Assembly (NCBI RefSeq): GCF_015775515.1
Contig: NZ_CP065383.1
Span: 1,984,001 to 2,048,000, forward strand
From: Atribacter laminatus
GTDB taxonomy: Bacteria; Atribacterota; Atribacteria; Atribacterales; Atribacteraceae
Direction of reading: 5' to 3'
DNA length: 64,000 nt
Shown here: piece by piece, positions 45,738 to 54,916 of the stretch
Layout of the letters: each line of letters starts with the position of its first letter
How positions within the stretch are numbered: the stretch's first letter is position 1
The notes under the pieces: generated by a model
Database searches by the model: none
What the model saw: the letters and a program-made list of their open reading frames with translations, nothing else
Told to the model about the DNA's origin: nothing
Translations under genes and position numbers: made by a program

Positions 45738-46433
45738 ATGATGAAAAGCATACATGAAGAATTCAAAAAATTGAGCGATCAGGAACGTGCTGCGCACTTA
45801 CAAAAATACTTCAAGACTGGGAAAGGTGAATATGGAGAAGGGGACGTATTTTTAGGTTTGAGAGTTCCCACGATTAGAAACATCGCTAAAAAATTTAACA
45901 CTTTATCCATAGATGAGGCTGAAGAATTTCTCCAATCACCCTATCATGAAAAACGTTTATTTGCCCTTTTTGTGCTCATCGATCTTTTTAAAAAAACGAA
46001 AGAGGAAGATAGAAAGAAAATCTATATTCTCTATCTCAAAAACACCAAGTTTATCAACAACTGGGATTTAGTCGATGCATCTGCTGGACCGATTGTTGGT
46101 GCTTATTTGTTCAAGCGTGATATAGAGCCAATTTACGAGCTGGCACAGTCAGAAAACCTATGGGAACGCAGAATTGCCATAATGGCTACATCGTATTTTA
46201 TAGTTCATAACCAATTTTCCGACACTTTGAAGATTGCTGAAATGCTTCTCAATGATACGGAAGATCTTATTCATAAAGCAGTAGGTTGGATGTTGAGAGA
46301 GATTGGGAAGAGAAATTTAGAAATTGAGGAAAGTTTTCTAAAAAAGTATTACCATAACATGCCCCGGACGATGTTGCGTTACGCTATAGAAAAATTTCCC
46401 GAAGAAAAACGGAAAAGCTACTTAAAAAAGTAG
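45738..46433 (+). CDS. AlkD-family DNA alkylation repair protein
   Basis: 231 residues built of HEAT-like helical repeats: LQKYFKTGKGEYGEGDVFLG, LRVPTIRNIAKKF, NTKFINNWDLVDASAGPIVG and a final HNMPRTMLRYAIEKFPEEKR. This order is diagnostic of the AlkD/AlkC-type glycosylase family, which removes positively charged alkylated bases without flipping them. The Trp/Asp of NNWDLVD are the catalytic-groove residues. AAGGAAAGGA precedes the ATG pair. Confidence 0.92.
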   Translation: MMKSIHEEFKKLSDQERAAHLQKYFKTGKGEYGEGDVFLGLRVPTIRNIAKKFNTLSIDEAEEFLQSPYHEKRLFALFVLIDLFKKTKEEDRKKIYILYLKNTKFINNWDLVDASAGPIVGAYLFKRDIEPIYELAQSENLWERRIAIMATSYFIVHNQFSDTLKIAEMLLNDTEDLIHKAVGWMLREIGKRNLEIEESFLKKYYHNMPRTMLRYAIEKFPEEKRKSYLKK

Positions 46434-46643
46434 GAATCAACCAGGGAAGTTTCTCAGTATAAAACAATTGGCATCTTCAAGTCCAGAGATGCGAAAAACC
46501 AGAAACTTCCTATTTATATCACTTATCTATAGGTTCAAGATGGAAAAAACCCAAATATCTTGTCTTTTTCTCCTTAAGCCTTTATTATCAGTAAATTAGC
46601 AAAAAGAATATGAAGTCAGATTAATTACAGGGTGAGCGAGAAT

Positions 46644-47009
46644 ATGCAAATAAAAACGATAAAAAAGAATGACATTAAAATTGCCTCTGTCAATAGCGAT
46701 GAGATACTTATAAGCGATGTTCAGTCAGCATTGGATTTTATGGCCACAGTCCAGTATGAGGCTGGGTGTAATCGCATTATATTGAATAAGCCGGCGATTG
46801 TTGAGGACTTTTTTCACTTAAGTACCAAAATTGCTGGTGAAATTCTACAGAAGTTTGTAAATTATCGCGTAAAATTTGCCATTATAGGTGATTTTTCTGC
46901 CTATACCAGTGTAAGCATGAAAGCCTTTATCCTTGAATGTAACCGAGGAAAAGATATTTTTTTCTTACCAGATGAAGAAAAGGCCGTCGAAAAATTAAGT
47001 ACGGTTTAG
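46644..47009 (+). CDS. DUF4180 protein
   Basis: About 121 residues: KIASVNSDEILISDVQSALDFMATVQYEAGCNRIILNKPAIVEDFF, then GEILQKFVNYRVKFAIIGDFS and a terminal FILECNRGKDIFFLPDEEKA (quoted in parts). This is the DUF4180 pattern, a STAS-like alpha/beta fold often met beside stress or regulator genes. The function is unknown. GTG at 46632 is open too; ATG 46644 has AGGGTGAG at a better distance. Confidence 0.85.
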   Translation: MQIKTIKKNDIKIASVNSDEILISDVQSALDFMATVQYEAGCNRIILNKPAIVEDFFHLSTKIAGEILQKFVNYRVKFAIIGDFSAYTSVSMKAFILECNRGKDIFFLPDEEKAVEKLSTV

Positions 47010-47129
47010 TTTTGCACTCAAACTGGTAGATCGAGATGGTAATCAACTAATAAAGACATTATTCTTTTTGTTTAACGCACCAATTGAAAATTCCCTTAAT
47101 ATTGAAATCGAGAAAAGAAAAAAAACTTA

Positions 47130-47420
47130 TGAGTGTTTGGTCATTCTGAGGAGGCCGGTGTTTTCACCGGACGACGTGAGAATCTCATCTTTTTCAATAC
47201 CACAATTCAACACATAATAAAAGATGAATCATGAGATTGCCACGACCTCAACAAACCAGGTCTCGCAATGACGACTTAAAGTTTCTTCTCCCTCAATAAG
47301 AGAAGGTGAAGATGAGGGTGAAAGCCCAGGATCCGATATGTACCATGGTATGTAACTACAAAAAGCAGACGCAATAAATTACTCCCCCTACAATTCTTAA
47401 GGCTTTTGTAGAGGCTTGAT
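47130..47420. repeat. Mosaic intergenic repeat block 7
   Basis: No gene in 47010-47548. Contains TCATTCTGAGGAG with a CCGGTGTTTTCACCGG hairpin (47143-47190), GATTGCCACGACC..TCTCGCAATGACG (47233-47273) and TCTCCCTCAATAAGAGAAGG (47287-47306). These are the same families as blocks 2, 4 and 6. Confidence 0.75.
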
Positions 47421-47548
47421 TTATCAATTTTCGAATAGTTATACAGTACATGGTTTTTTTAAAAAGAACATATTCATGAAGTATCTTGGCAATAACAACT
47501 ATTACTTTTTTGAAACATTATAATTTTAAAAAAGGAGGGGATAAATAT

Positions 47549-48124
47549 ATGGAAATTACCATCAAACCACTATCAAAAGAATTAATTATCGATTTTTTCT
47601 ACTTCTTTGATGACATCGCATTTACGGACAATCCTGATTGGTCAGACTGTTTCTGCTGTTTCTACCATTTTGGTGGAAGTGATGAGGAGTGGATGAGGAG
47701 AACAGCGGAAGAGAATCGTCAAACTGCTGAAACGATGATTCAGACAGGAAAGATGAAAGGATATTTAGCCTATAAAAAAGAAAAACCAATTGGATGGTGC
47801 AATGCGAACGATAAAAAGAACTTTGCCAGGTTAACTAAAATAAAGGAAGTATGGGGAGAAAAAGAGGAAAGAATCTGTTCAATCGTATGTTTTCTCATTT
47901 CTCCAGGAAATAGAAAAATGGGAATTGCGAGCAGAATGCTGGAGCAAATATGTAAAGATTATGCATTATCTCAATATGATTATTTAGAGGCTTACCCAAG
48001 AAAAGGGAATTTATCCAGTGCTGAACAATATCATGGCCCAGCATCTATGTATCTTAAAGCTGGATTTGCCCTATATAGAGAACTTGAAGGATATGACATT
48101 ATGAGGAAAAAATTAAGCGAATGA
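47549..48124 (+). CDS. GNAT-family N-acetyltransferase
   Basis: 191 residues from ATG 47549 with AAAGGAGGGG upstream. SIVCFLISPGNRKMGIASRMLEQICKDY (quoted in parts) holds the acetyl-CoA loop in the form NRKMGIAS, followed by the usual helix. The N-terminal region with DWSDCFCCFYHFGGSDEEW is of the kind seen in anaerobe GNATs that act on small amines or antibiotics. The substrate is unknown. Confidence 0.85.
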   Translation: MEITIKPLSKELIIDFFYFFDDIAFTDNPDWSDCFCCFYHFGGSDEEWMRRTAEENRQTAETMIQTGKMKGYLAYKKEKPIGWCNANDKKNFARLTKIKEVWGEKEERICSIVCFLISPGNRKMGIASRMLEQICKDYALSQYDYLEAYPRKGNLSSAEQYHGPASMYLKAGFALYRELEGYDIMRKKLSE

Positions 48125-48231
48125 TAATGGTACCAAATACTGTAAATTATATGTTTTACTGTCATTAGAACAACATTTGTTCAAAAATATACTTTTTTAA
48201 AGAAATATAAAATCCTATTGGAGAATAAGAA

Positions 48232-48900
48232 ATGTTGCCACGGATAATTATTCATAATGCCATCAGTCTTGATGGGCGAATCGACTGGTTAAACTTTGAT
48301 TTCGGTTTATTCTATGGATTCATCTCTCGTTGGAATGAAGATGCAAACATGGTCGGGAGCAATACACTTTTGAAAGGATTTGAAGAACTAAACCAAGATC
48401 AAAATGAAACCCCAGAAGAGATGGAGCCAGGCTCAAATGATCAAAGGCCATTACTGATTGTACCTGATAGCCAAGGAAGAATAAGAAGCTGTAAGCTTGT
48501 TTTAATACAGCCCTATTGGCGGGGAGTAGTAGTGTTATGCTCCGAAAAAACACCTAATGAATATTTGTATTATTTGAACGGATCAAGGATCGAATATCTC
48601 ATGGTGGGGAAAGAGCATGTCAACTATAGGTCTGCTCTACAAAAGCTTTATGATCAATACCAGATTAAGACCATACGGTTAGATAGCTGTGGAACCCTCA
48701 ATGGAATTCTTTTGAGGGAAGGATTGGTTGATGAAGTGAGCATCCTTATTAACCCAAGCCTGGTGGGTGGAACCACACCCCAATCATTTTTTAAGGCTTC
48801 AGACTTAACCAGCTATGAAGGGGTTATTAAGCTGAAGTTGTTAAGTGTAGAAAAAGTAACTGAGGATATCGTTTGGCTGCTCTATGAAGTAATAAAATGA
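48232..48900 (+). CDS. RibD C-terminal / dihydrofolate-reductase-like protein
   Basis: 222 residues of the RibD C-terminal (pyrimidine reductase) fold: RIIIHNAISLDGRIDWLNFD, VGSNTLLKG, LLIVPDSQGR, then IKTIRLDSCGTLNGILLREGLVDEVSILINPSLVGG (in parts). It is a probable NADPH-dependent reductase. No deaminase domain or riboflavin gene is beside it, so a true riboflavin role is unproven. GGAGA lies ten bases before the ATG. Confidence 0.85.
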   Translation: MLPRIIIHNAISLDGRIDWLNFDFGLFYGFISRWNEDANMVGSNTLLKGFEELNQDQNETPEEMEPGSNDQRPLLIVPDSQGRIRSCKLVLIQPYWRGVVVLCSEKTPNEYLYYLNGSRIEYLMVGKEHVNYRSALQKLYDQYQIKTIRLDSCGTLNGILLREGLVDEVSILINPSLVGGTTPQSFFKASDLTSYEGVIKLKLLSVEKVTEDIVWLLYEVIK

Positions 48901-49194
48901 TCAAAATCCAGTTAATACTGGTTTCACAATGCCTGCATAGGTAGTAGTTTTCGTTAGTAGAGGTGTTACACTCCAATGCTTAAGCCAAGATTCGAAAAAA
49001 AAACAATATTTAACTTCTTTCGACTCTAAAGATCTTAGCCAATACTGTGGTAACCAAAAGAAAAACCAGGTCAATAAGATTACCAAAAAGGGAATCGATA
49101 AATTTTCGTCGACCTGTAATGATGTAAAATTCCTGGGGGATCGACAGAACCTCAAAGAGCTCATGATAAAACTAAAATAACTGCATCATTAAAA
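48901..49194. other. Intergenic region upstream of CRISPR leader
   Basis: An 87-codon minus-strand frame reads with a hydrophobic LVILLTWFFFWLPQYWL segment, but has no ribosome binding site and no family likeness. No other feature seen. Confidence 0.4.
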
Positions 49195-49293
49195 CAAAAT
49201 TGAATCCAATTCCCAATCAATTTTTAATAAAATCATGATATAATAACAAAAAAGGCCGTTTTTTTAAATGCATTTATAGAGCCAAATGAGCGA
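49195..49293 (+). promoter_or_regulatory. CRISPR leader
   Basis: AT-rich stretch just before the first repeat, with ATGATATAATAAC around 49238 as a possible -10 box. The last repeat at the other end of the array is degenerate, which is the usual sign of the leader-distal end and supports a leader on this side and plus-strand transcription. Confidence 0.65.
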
Positions 49294-50724
49294 GTATTTA
49301 GCCTACCTATAAGGAATTGAAACTACCACTTGCTAATTTTCGGGAGATCCATTAGCAAGTATTTAGCCTACCTATAAGGAATTGAAACTAAACTGATTTT
49401 GGATATGTTCGAATTTCTTTAATTTCGTATTTAGCCTACCTATAAGGAATTGAAACTTTTTTTCACGCTCCTTTAATCTCATTAATTTTTATGTATTTAG
49501 CCTACCTATAAGGAATTGAAACCTTTATTGATCCTGTTTTGGATTACCAAAACAGGATGTATTTAGCCTACCTATAAGGAATTGAAACAAATAGTTTCGA
49601 GTAAAATCTTTCGTAACTGCGACAGTATTTAGCCTACCTATAAGGAATTGAAACTTCCATTGACCGGAGACGTAGCCAAGGGATTTGTCGAGTATTTAGC
49701 CTACCTATAAGGAATTGAAACTACGGTTTATTGCATCCCCACAAAAAATTGTTTTGAGTATTTAGCCTACCTATAAGGAATTGAAACTGAAATGCCCGGT
49801 TAATGCCGGGCATAAGGGTAAATAGTATTTAGCCTACCTATAAGGAATTGAAACTAACAGCGGTCTTCAAAGCCCCCGATTAAATAAGATCCGTATTTAG
49901 CCTACCTATAAGGAATTGAAACTCTTCTATTGGATAGACATCGATAAATTTTTCTTGTTGTATTTAGCCTACCTATAAGGAATTGAAACATCACATCGTC
50001 TTCGTCGAAATATTTCCCATGTTCTTGTATTTAGCCTACCTATAAGGAATTGAAACTTACCTATTCCGATGATGACTATACCGAAAAATCAATGTATTTA
50101 GCCTACCTATAAGGAATTGAAACTCGGATAGTCCGGCATTAAATTTCCTCCAGCTCGAGTATTTAGCCTACCTATAAGGAATTGAAACTAGGTACTCATT
50201 GGAAAAAACGTTGAAACACTGCATTGTATTTAGCCTACCTATAAGGAATTGAAACGTTCGTTTGGGTTATAAATACGGGCATAATTATCAACAGGTATTT
50301 AGCCTACCTATAAGGAATTGAAACAATACTTGCAATTCATCCCTTTTTAAGTTTTTTCGTAATATTTAGCCTACCTATAAGGAATTGAAACAATCTACTA
50401 CATATTGTGGCATGAGATTGCACTAACATAGTATTTAGCCTACCTATAAGGAATTGAAACAGTGCTAAAATTCAACTGGAAAATGATATACTAGAGTATT
50501 TAGCCTACCTATAAGGAATTGAAACAATTATGCTGACTACTGCGGGGATATGGTCATTCGTGCGTATTTAGCCTACCTATAAGGAATTGAAACTTGGGAT
50601 CATCGGTTTTATCTACCTTCTCGGTGTCGTATTTAGCCTACCTATAAGGAATTGAAACCCGGATATTTTGATAGTTGGGAAATAGCAACGGTAAGTATTT
50701 AGCCTACCTATAAGGAATTGAAGC
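49294..50724 (+). CRISPR. CRISPR array, 22 repeats, 21 spacers
   Basis: The repeat is 30 bp, GTATTTAGCCTACC then TATAAGGAATTGAAAC, repeated at 49294, 49359, 49427, 49493, 49559, 49625, 49692, 49758, 49825, 49893, 49960, 50027, 50094, 50159, 50226, 50295, 50362, 50431, 50496, 50564, 50629 and 50695. Spacers are 35-39 bp. Repeat 17 begins with A instead of G, and the last ends GAAGC. The 3' ATTGAAAC is the typical 5' handle processed by Cas6 for type I-B and III systems. All spacers look different from one another. Three spacers are perfect hairpins. Confidence 0.98.
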
Positions 50725-50752
50725 CTCAATTATTATGAAATGAGGTGAAAGA

Positions 50753-50917
50753 ATGGCAAGAAAATGTGATCAATGCAATGGAACTGGTCGCTGTAACCAC
50801 TGTAAAGGATCGGGTAAGAAAAACTATCCAGGATATGGAAAGCCCAGTGATGATCCCTGCGTCTGGTGTAATGGGAGCGGAGTCTGCCAATGGTGTCGAG
50901 GGAGAGGTGAGCGTTGA
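50753..50917 (+). CDS. Small stand-alone DnaJ-type zinc-finger protein
   Basis: 54 residues: MARKCDQCNGTGRCNHCKGS, then GKKNYPGYGKPSDDPCVW, then CNGSGVCQWCRGRGER. Four CxxCxGxG motifs (CDQCNGTG, CNHCKGSG, CVWCNGSG, CQWCRGRG) are exactly the set found in the central zinc-binding domain of DnaJ, here without J domain or substrate-binding part. GAGGTGAAAG precedes the ATG. It begins 28 bp behind the last CRISPR repeat on the same strand, so read-through of the array transcript could express it. The function is unknown; it could be a chaperone-like or RNA-binding accessory. Confidence 0.75.
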   Translation: MARKCDQCNGTGRCNHCKGSGKKNYPGYGKPSDDPCVWCNGSGVCQWCRGRGER

Positions 50918-50978
50918 AAGTTCCCAAAATATTTAATCAGAAGAGCTAAAAAGCCAGGATTGAGAGGAAAAAATTAGA

Positions 50979-50994
50979 CCTCTTTCATAAGAGG
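50979..50994. terminator. Small hairpin between convergent genes
   Basis: CCTCTT (50979-50984) / AAGAGG (50989-50994), loop TCAT. It lies between the zinc-finger ORF and the convergent csx1-like gene; flanking T-rich bases exist on the right. Confidence 0.45.
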
Positions 50995-51037
50995 CGAGGA
51001 TCTTTATTTGGATTAAATCTTTTAATTTTCTTTACTA

Positions 51038-52747
51038 TTATTGGTCGAGCAAAAATTTTTCTCCTAAGACAAATGGGTTGATTTTTTGCTCTTCCTGAGA
51101 ACGCTTATCAATCAGAGCAAAACGCTTGGTGTTAAATACTCCATAATTATGAGCAATGTCAAGCAACCGCTCTATTATATATTGCATAGCAGTTGTCCCA
51201 CCGGTAATGCAACCTTCAATACAATCATATTCACTTAGGAAGTGATCGATAGATGACTGGTTTCCATTTAGAGATTCAACTTTATGGTTTTTTAATTGGT
51301 TTACCGGAATAAAATCAGTATGAGCATCGCCTAACAATAAAGTAAATATATTTTGATCAAGAATTTTTTTACTTTTTCGAATTTCATTAAGAGCGGATGA
51401 TAGTAGCGGTTGAGTTTCTTTAGAAAAAAGTATCAATAGATCATCAAATCGACTTAAAAGCGCTGCTGAATACAAAACTCCCGGCGATAACCCTAACGGA
51501 ACAATGACTAATTTTTTCCGTACATTCAAAGGAAAAGTTTTAATTAAATCCTCCTTTAGCAAGCAAACGACCTTGGAGCAGAGTTCATTTACTTTATCTT
51601 TCTTCCCTTTAATTCCAATGGTTTGATCTTTAAAACCAGCATGAGCAAATTCATTCCTTTGGTTTCCAATTGAGCTCCAAAGATCACCGATTTCTTTGAG
51701 GACATTATCTGGTCCGATACCCTCTCGAGATCGCTTTGACATACCATTGAGAATTCTTCGAGCTCGCTCACGAGTTTTGTTGTATTCCAACCAATTTCCC
51801 ATATTACGGGTTTTGATCAGCCAATTTATCATCAGTTCTCCCAAGATAATGAGACAATGGTCAGGATTTCCATGTCGGTTGTACCATTCGGCAATTTTAT
51901 ATTCTCGAAGCAACTCATCAGTATTGAGTTGAATTTGTTTTTTTTCTTTTAATTTTATAGTAAAATCTGCTAACTCTTCAGATATCTCACGGAAAACCAG
52001 AGCTAAGAGACCCTCAAAAGAACTTTTATCAGACTTAAAATCAACTTTTTGAAGAAGATGATTTACATCCAGACCCATTTCTAAGGGAAGACAGAAAGAT
52101 GTTGAGAGACTCAGTTTTTGAAGCGGCTCTTTTAAATTAGAGAGCTTATAACCAACTTCTTTGTTGTTTTCACGCTGAAATATCCGAGAGGATTCTCGAC
52201 AAGCAATTTCCCAAAGCGGTTGTATGCTGCCGGTTTCTCGGAAAGTCTGCACGGCATGGAACCAAAAAGCCATTGAGAAGAGGGGAGTGAGGTCTATAAT
52301 GGGATTGGATTCTTTTCCTTCTTCAAAAGCTCCGTAGTAAATACCATCAATGCTGACATTTTTAAAGGCTCGCAAAAACAGAATTGAAACAAAGTAAACA
52401 AAAGGGAGACTTCGAAAAGAGTGGGTGACATCGAGAATGACGCGTTCGCCCTCTTTGACTATTTCAGTGAGAATAAGAACAATTTGAAAGATGGATTCTT
52501 CGTCTTCAGCATAGGGAATGGAAACCATTTCCAGGTTGTGGTAGCCGTATTGGTCGAACTGAGTTTGCAAATCCGAAAAGAATTGGGCGGTTGCTGGGGT
52601 AACTAAGAGTAAAAATTTTTCATCTTTTGGAATATCAAGTAGTTGAGCAAGGACCAAAGTTGAAAAACATCCTGAGCATTTTCTTTCTTGAAAGACGTAA
52701 CAAGTTTCCTGGTACTTACCAGCTTTACCGATCGAGGTGACGATCAT
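51038..52747 (-). CDS. CARF-HEPN effector, Csx1/Csm6-type, with extra C-terminal CARF-like domain
   Basis: 569 residues. The N-terminal CARF domain of the TM1812/Csx1 type has ILDVTHSFRSLP (D106 onward). A helical middle ends with a HEPN ribonuclease motif R364-x4-H369 (GNQRNEFAHAGF). The last 170 residues look like a second Rossmann-type CARF-like domain: KLVIVPLGLSPGVLYSAALL, DDLLILFSKET and a CITGGTTAMQYIIERLLD loop near 513. Known Csx1/Csm6 proteins bind cyclic oligoadenylate in CARF and cut RNA by HEPN. The second domain could add a sensor or a ring-nuclease off switch. It starts two bases after csm5, so it is the last gene of the III-A operon. Confidence 0.85.
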   Translation of the reverse strand: MIVTSIGKAGKYQETCYVFQERKCSGCFSTLVLAQLLDIPKDEKFLLLVTPATAQFFSDLQTQFDQYGYHNLEMVSIPYAEDEESIFQIVLILTEIVKEGERVILDVTHSFRSLPFVYFVSILFLRAFKNVSIDGIYYGAFEEGKESNPIIDLTPLFSMAFWFHAVQTFRETGSIQPLWEIACRESSRIFQRENNKEVGYKLSNLKEPLQKLSLSTSFCLPLEMGLDVNHLLQKVDFKSDKSSFEGLLALVFREISEELADFTIKLKEKKQIQLNTDELLREYKIAEWYNRHGNPDHCLIILGELMINWLIKTRNMGNWLEYNKTRERARRILNGMSKRSREGIGPDNVLKEIGDLWSSIGNQRNEFAHAGFKDQTIGIKGKKDKVNELCSKVVCLLKEDLIKTFPLNVRKKLVIVPLGLSPGVLYSAALLSRFDDLLILFSKETQPLLSSALNEIRKSKKILDQNIFTLLLGDAHTDFIPVNQLKNHKVESLNGNQSSIDHFLSEYDCIEGCITGGTTAMQYIIERLLDIAHNYGVFNTKRFALIDKRSQEEQKINPFVLGEKFLLDQ

Positions 52748-52749
52748 CT

Positions 52750-53880
52750 TTAAGCTTTAACTCCTTTATCTTGTTTGATTAAACTCCATCCGGTAGGCAG
52801 ATAATGATTCTCCAGAGTATGTACTGTCCAACGGGTGGTAGGAAATTCCTGAACCGATTTGATTCTCCTCCAGTTACTTTTGTAAATTTCTTTTTCTTCG
52901 TTGGATAAAAAGTAGCCAATAGAATTAAAATAATAGGTTTTTCCAAAGCCAATTCTAAGCAGAGAACCTCCTTGTTTTATTTTATTCTTATTTTCGTTTA
53001 AAAGACGAGTATATTCCTGAACGAGTGATTTATTTTCTTCCAAATGTAGTTTCTGGTTTAATCGCTCAATTTCATCTATAAGGAGAAGGCGTGAATATTC
53101 CCAGATAGCCTTAAGAATGGTAGCTGTCCCTTTAGCAAAAAACTCCTTCCAATATTCAGGAATATTTGCTTTCTCGTAACCAGGCAAGATATTGATTTCA
53201 AATTTCATTTCAGTGCCTGGATAGAATCCTAAAAGAAGGGTGGGAATTGCACTTCTTGAGCCTCCTTTTCGTTCTAAAGCGTATACCCGAAGTGATTCTA
53301 GAGGGGATGGAGAGGTATCGGTTACCTGGAGAAAACGGAGGGCATCATTTTCAGGAAGATACTGAGACCGATAACCAGGTAAACAAAAAATATCTGAACC
53401 ATAGTAGAGCTGACGAGGCGAATTGGGGAGATGGGGAGTTGCTCCATATCCCAATCTTCCATTATTTTGTTTTTTAATGTAGTCAAACATCAATGCAGTC
53501 CGAATGGCGCCTTTAATTGAGGACCCTGGTATGTAGGGTCTTCTTCCAGTTAAAGTAGGCAAAAAAAGTGACCAGCTTCGAAAAGTCATTGAATCGGGAA
53601 AAGCGAGGGGGAGAATTGCCTTAGAAAAATTATGAGGGGAAAGGTTGTGTTCTTCAAAAAAAATAGCCAGCGATCCCCGCTGAGAAGCAGCAATCGAAGC
53701 AATCTCTTTTACTAAATACCGTGTACTTTCACCCTGATCCATAAGCCATTGGTTTAGTTTTTCCTGATCAATGAAATAGATAACTCTTCTTATCCTGTCA
53801 TGAATATAGTCGGTTATGGCAGATGCATTTTCTCCATTCCGGACACAAAGGGGAGTGAGGATTTGTAATGACAGCATCAT
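52750..53880 (-). CDS. csm5: Type III-A CRISPR complex subunit Csm5
   Basis: 376 residues. RAMP/Cas7-type protein: MMLSLQILTPLCVRNGENAS start, RRPYIPGSSIKGAIRTALMF glycine-rich motif, and ALRFLQVTDTSPSPLESLRV typical of Csm5, which caps the crRNA 3' end. An ATG at 53913 is open, but ATG 53880 overlaps the csm4 stop (ATGA) and has AAGGAGG upstream. It is cytoplasmic, part of the Csm effector. Confidence 0.92.
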   Translation of the reverse strand: MMLSLQILTPLCVRNGENASAITDYIHDRIRRVIYFIDQEKLNQWLMDQGESTRYLVKEIASIAASQRGSLAIFFEEHNLSPHNFSKAILPLAFPDSMTFRSWSLFLPTLTGRRPYIPGSSIKGAIRTALMFDYIKKQNNGRLGYGATPHLPNSPRQLYYGSDIFCLPGYRSQYLPENDALRFLQVTDTSPSPLESLRVYALERKGGSRSAIPTLLLGFYPGTEMKFEINILPGYEKANIPEYWKEFFAKGTATILKAIWEYSRLLLIDEIERLNQKLHLEENKSLVQEYTRLLNENKNKIKQGGSLLRIGFGKTYYFNSIGYFLSNEEKEIYKSNWRRIKSVQEFPTTRWTVHTLENHYLPTGWSLIKQDKGVKA

Positions 53881-54911
53881 AATTCTTGACCTCCTTTTCG
53901 TCCAAACGGCCATCCCATTGCCTTTCCATAAGCAATAGCTCTTTTATCAGAAAGCGGTGAAACCTCCAGATTCTTTCCCCAAAAAGGAATTTTAACTAAT
54001 GATCCTTCTCCCAATACATAATGAGACTTCTTTCTTTTGCCAATTGGTTGATTCCAAAAGAGAAATCCTTCTCTTTTGAGTAGCTCATAGGATATAAGCT
54101 GATCCATTTCTTCTCGTCTGGGGACTGAAGAACTCAAGAGCATCATGATGGCACCTTTTTGAGGAAGAGGAAATAATTCATATTCCCAAGATGCAAAAGT
54201 TCCTTTTCCACTTGCTCGTTCTCCTCCTAAACCTTCTTCAATGAATAAATTAAGAGTCGAAATGAGATCGGCTGAAAGGGATCCTTCTATCAGGAAGAAA
54301 AGAAAAGGAGTAAGAGATCTATCTAACGTAATTTTTTGAGGACAAAATTCCATTTCCGCTTGGTAATAAAGATCAAGAGATTTTGCATTGGTTCGGCTAA
54401 TTGGAACTTTTGGTTCCAAAGTAGTCCTGAAAAAATGACCATTTTCTTCATACCAGGAAATGCTTTCTTTAGAAGTGATACAAAGTTGTGGATTAAGAAG
54501 GTTAAATTGATCAGGATCGAGAAGATTAATCTGAAATATTTCTTTTTCTGCATCAAAAGTTTGAAAAATTTTCGACAATGCAGCAGCTGACAGCCAAGAA
54601 ATTCGTTTCTGTTTCTTGCGCTGAGTTGGATCGGAAAGTTCAAGAAATCGACCCTTAGGTCGAGGGAAAAATAAAATATCCCGTTTCGCTTTTTCTTCTT
54701 GGACTCGTAAACCATAAAATACCGACGAAATGCACAGAGAATCCACTAAAGGAATAAAGCGTTCCTCCCCATGGAGCTTAATACCTACATTAACTAATGC
54801 TGAATAGAGGGTATCGGAATGAACCAGATCTTCTATCCGATCCATTCGCCCCTTTCCAATTCGCATTCGAAAGTTATCGGAAGGAATTAATTTTATCACT
54901 TGGAAGGTCAC
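53877..54911 (-). CDS. csm4: Type III-A CRISPR complex subunit Csm4
   Basis: About 344 residues. Cas5-like RAMP subunit that binds the crRNA 5' handle beside Cas10. FRMRIGKGRMDRIEDLVHSDTLYSALVN (in parts) and the glycine-rich loop GLGGERASGKGTF are typical of Csm4. GTG 54920 and GTG 54911 are candidate starts; 54911 is chosen because GGAGAGG lies eight bases before it. The upstream stop of csm3 overlaps the longer version. Confidence 0.92.
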   Translation of the reverse strand: MTFQVIKLIPSDNFRMRIGKGRMDRIEDLVHSDTLYSALVNVGIKLHGEERFIPLVDSLCISSVFYGLRVQEEKAKRDILFFPRPKGRFLELSDPTQRKKQKRISWLSAAALSKIFQTFDAEKEIFQINLLDPDQFNLLNPQLCITSKESISWYEENGHFFRTTLEPKVPISRTNAKSLDLYYQAEMEFCPQKITLDRSLTPFLFFLIEGSLSADLISTLNLFIEEGLGGERASGKGTFASWEYELFPLPQKGAIMMLLSSSVPRREEMDQLISYELLKREGFLFWNQPIGKRKKSHYVLGEGSLVKIPFWGKNLEVSPLSDKRAIAYGKAMGWPFGRKGGQEL

Positions 54912-54916
54912 GGAGA

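Noticed and set aside
48901-49164. 87-codon minus-strand frame upstream of the CRISPR leader
   Set aside because: No ribosome binding site or recognisable domain; hydrophobic stretch likely by chance.
49294-50724. Minus-strand direction of the CRISPR array
   Set aside because: The degenerate repeat is at the right end and GAAAC is at the repeat 3' end on the plus strand, both pointing to plus-strand transcription.
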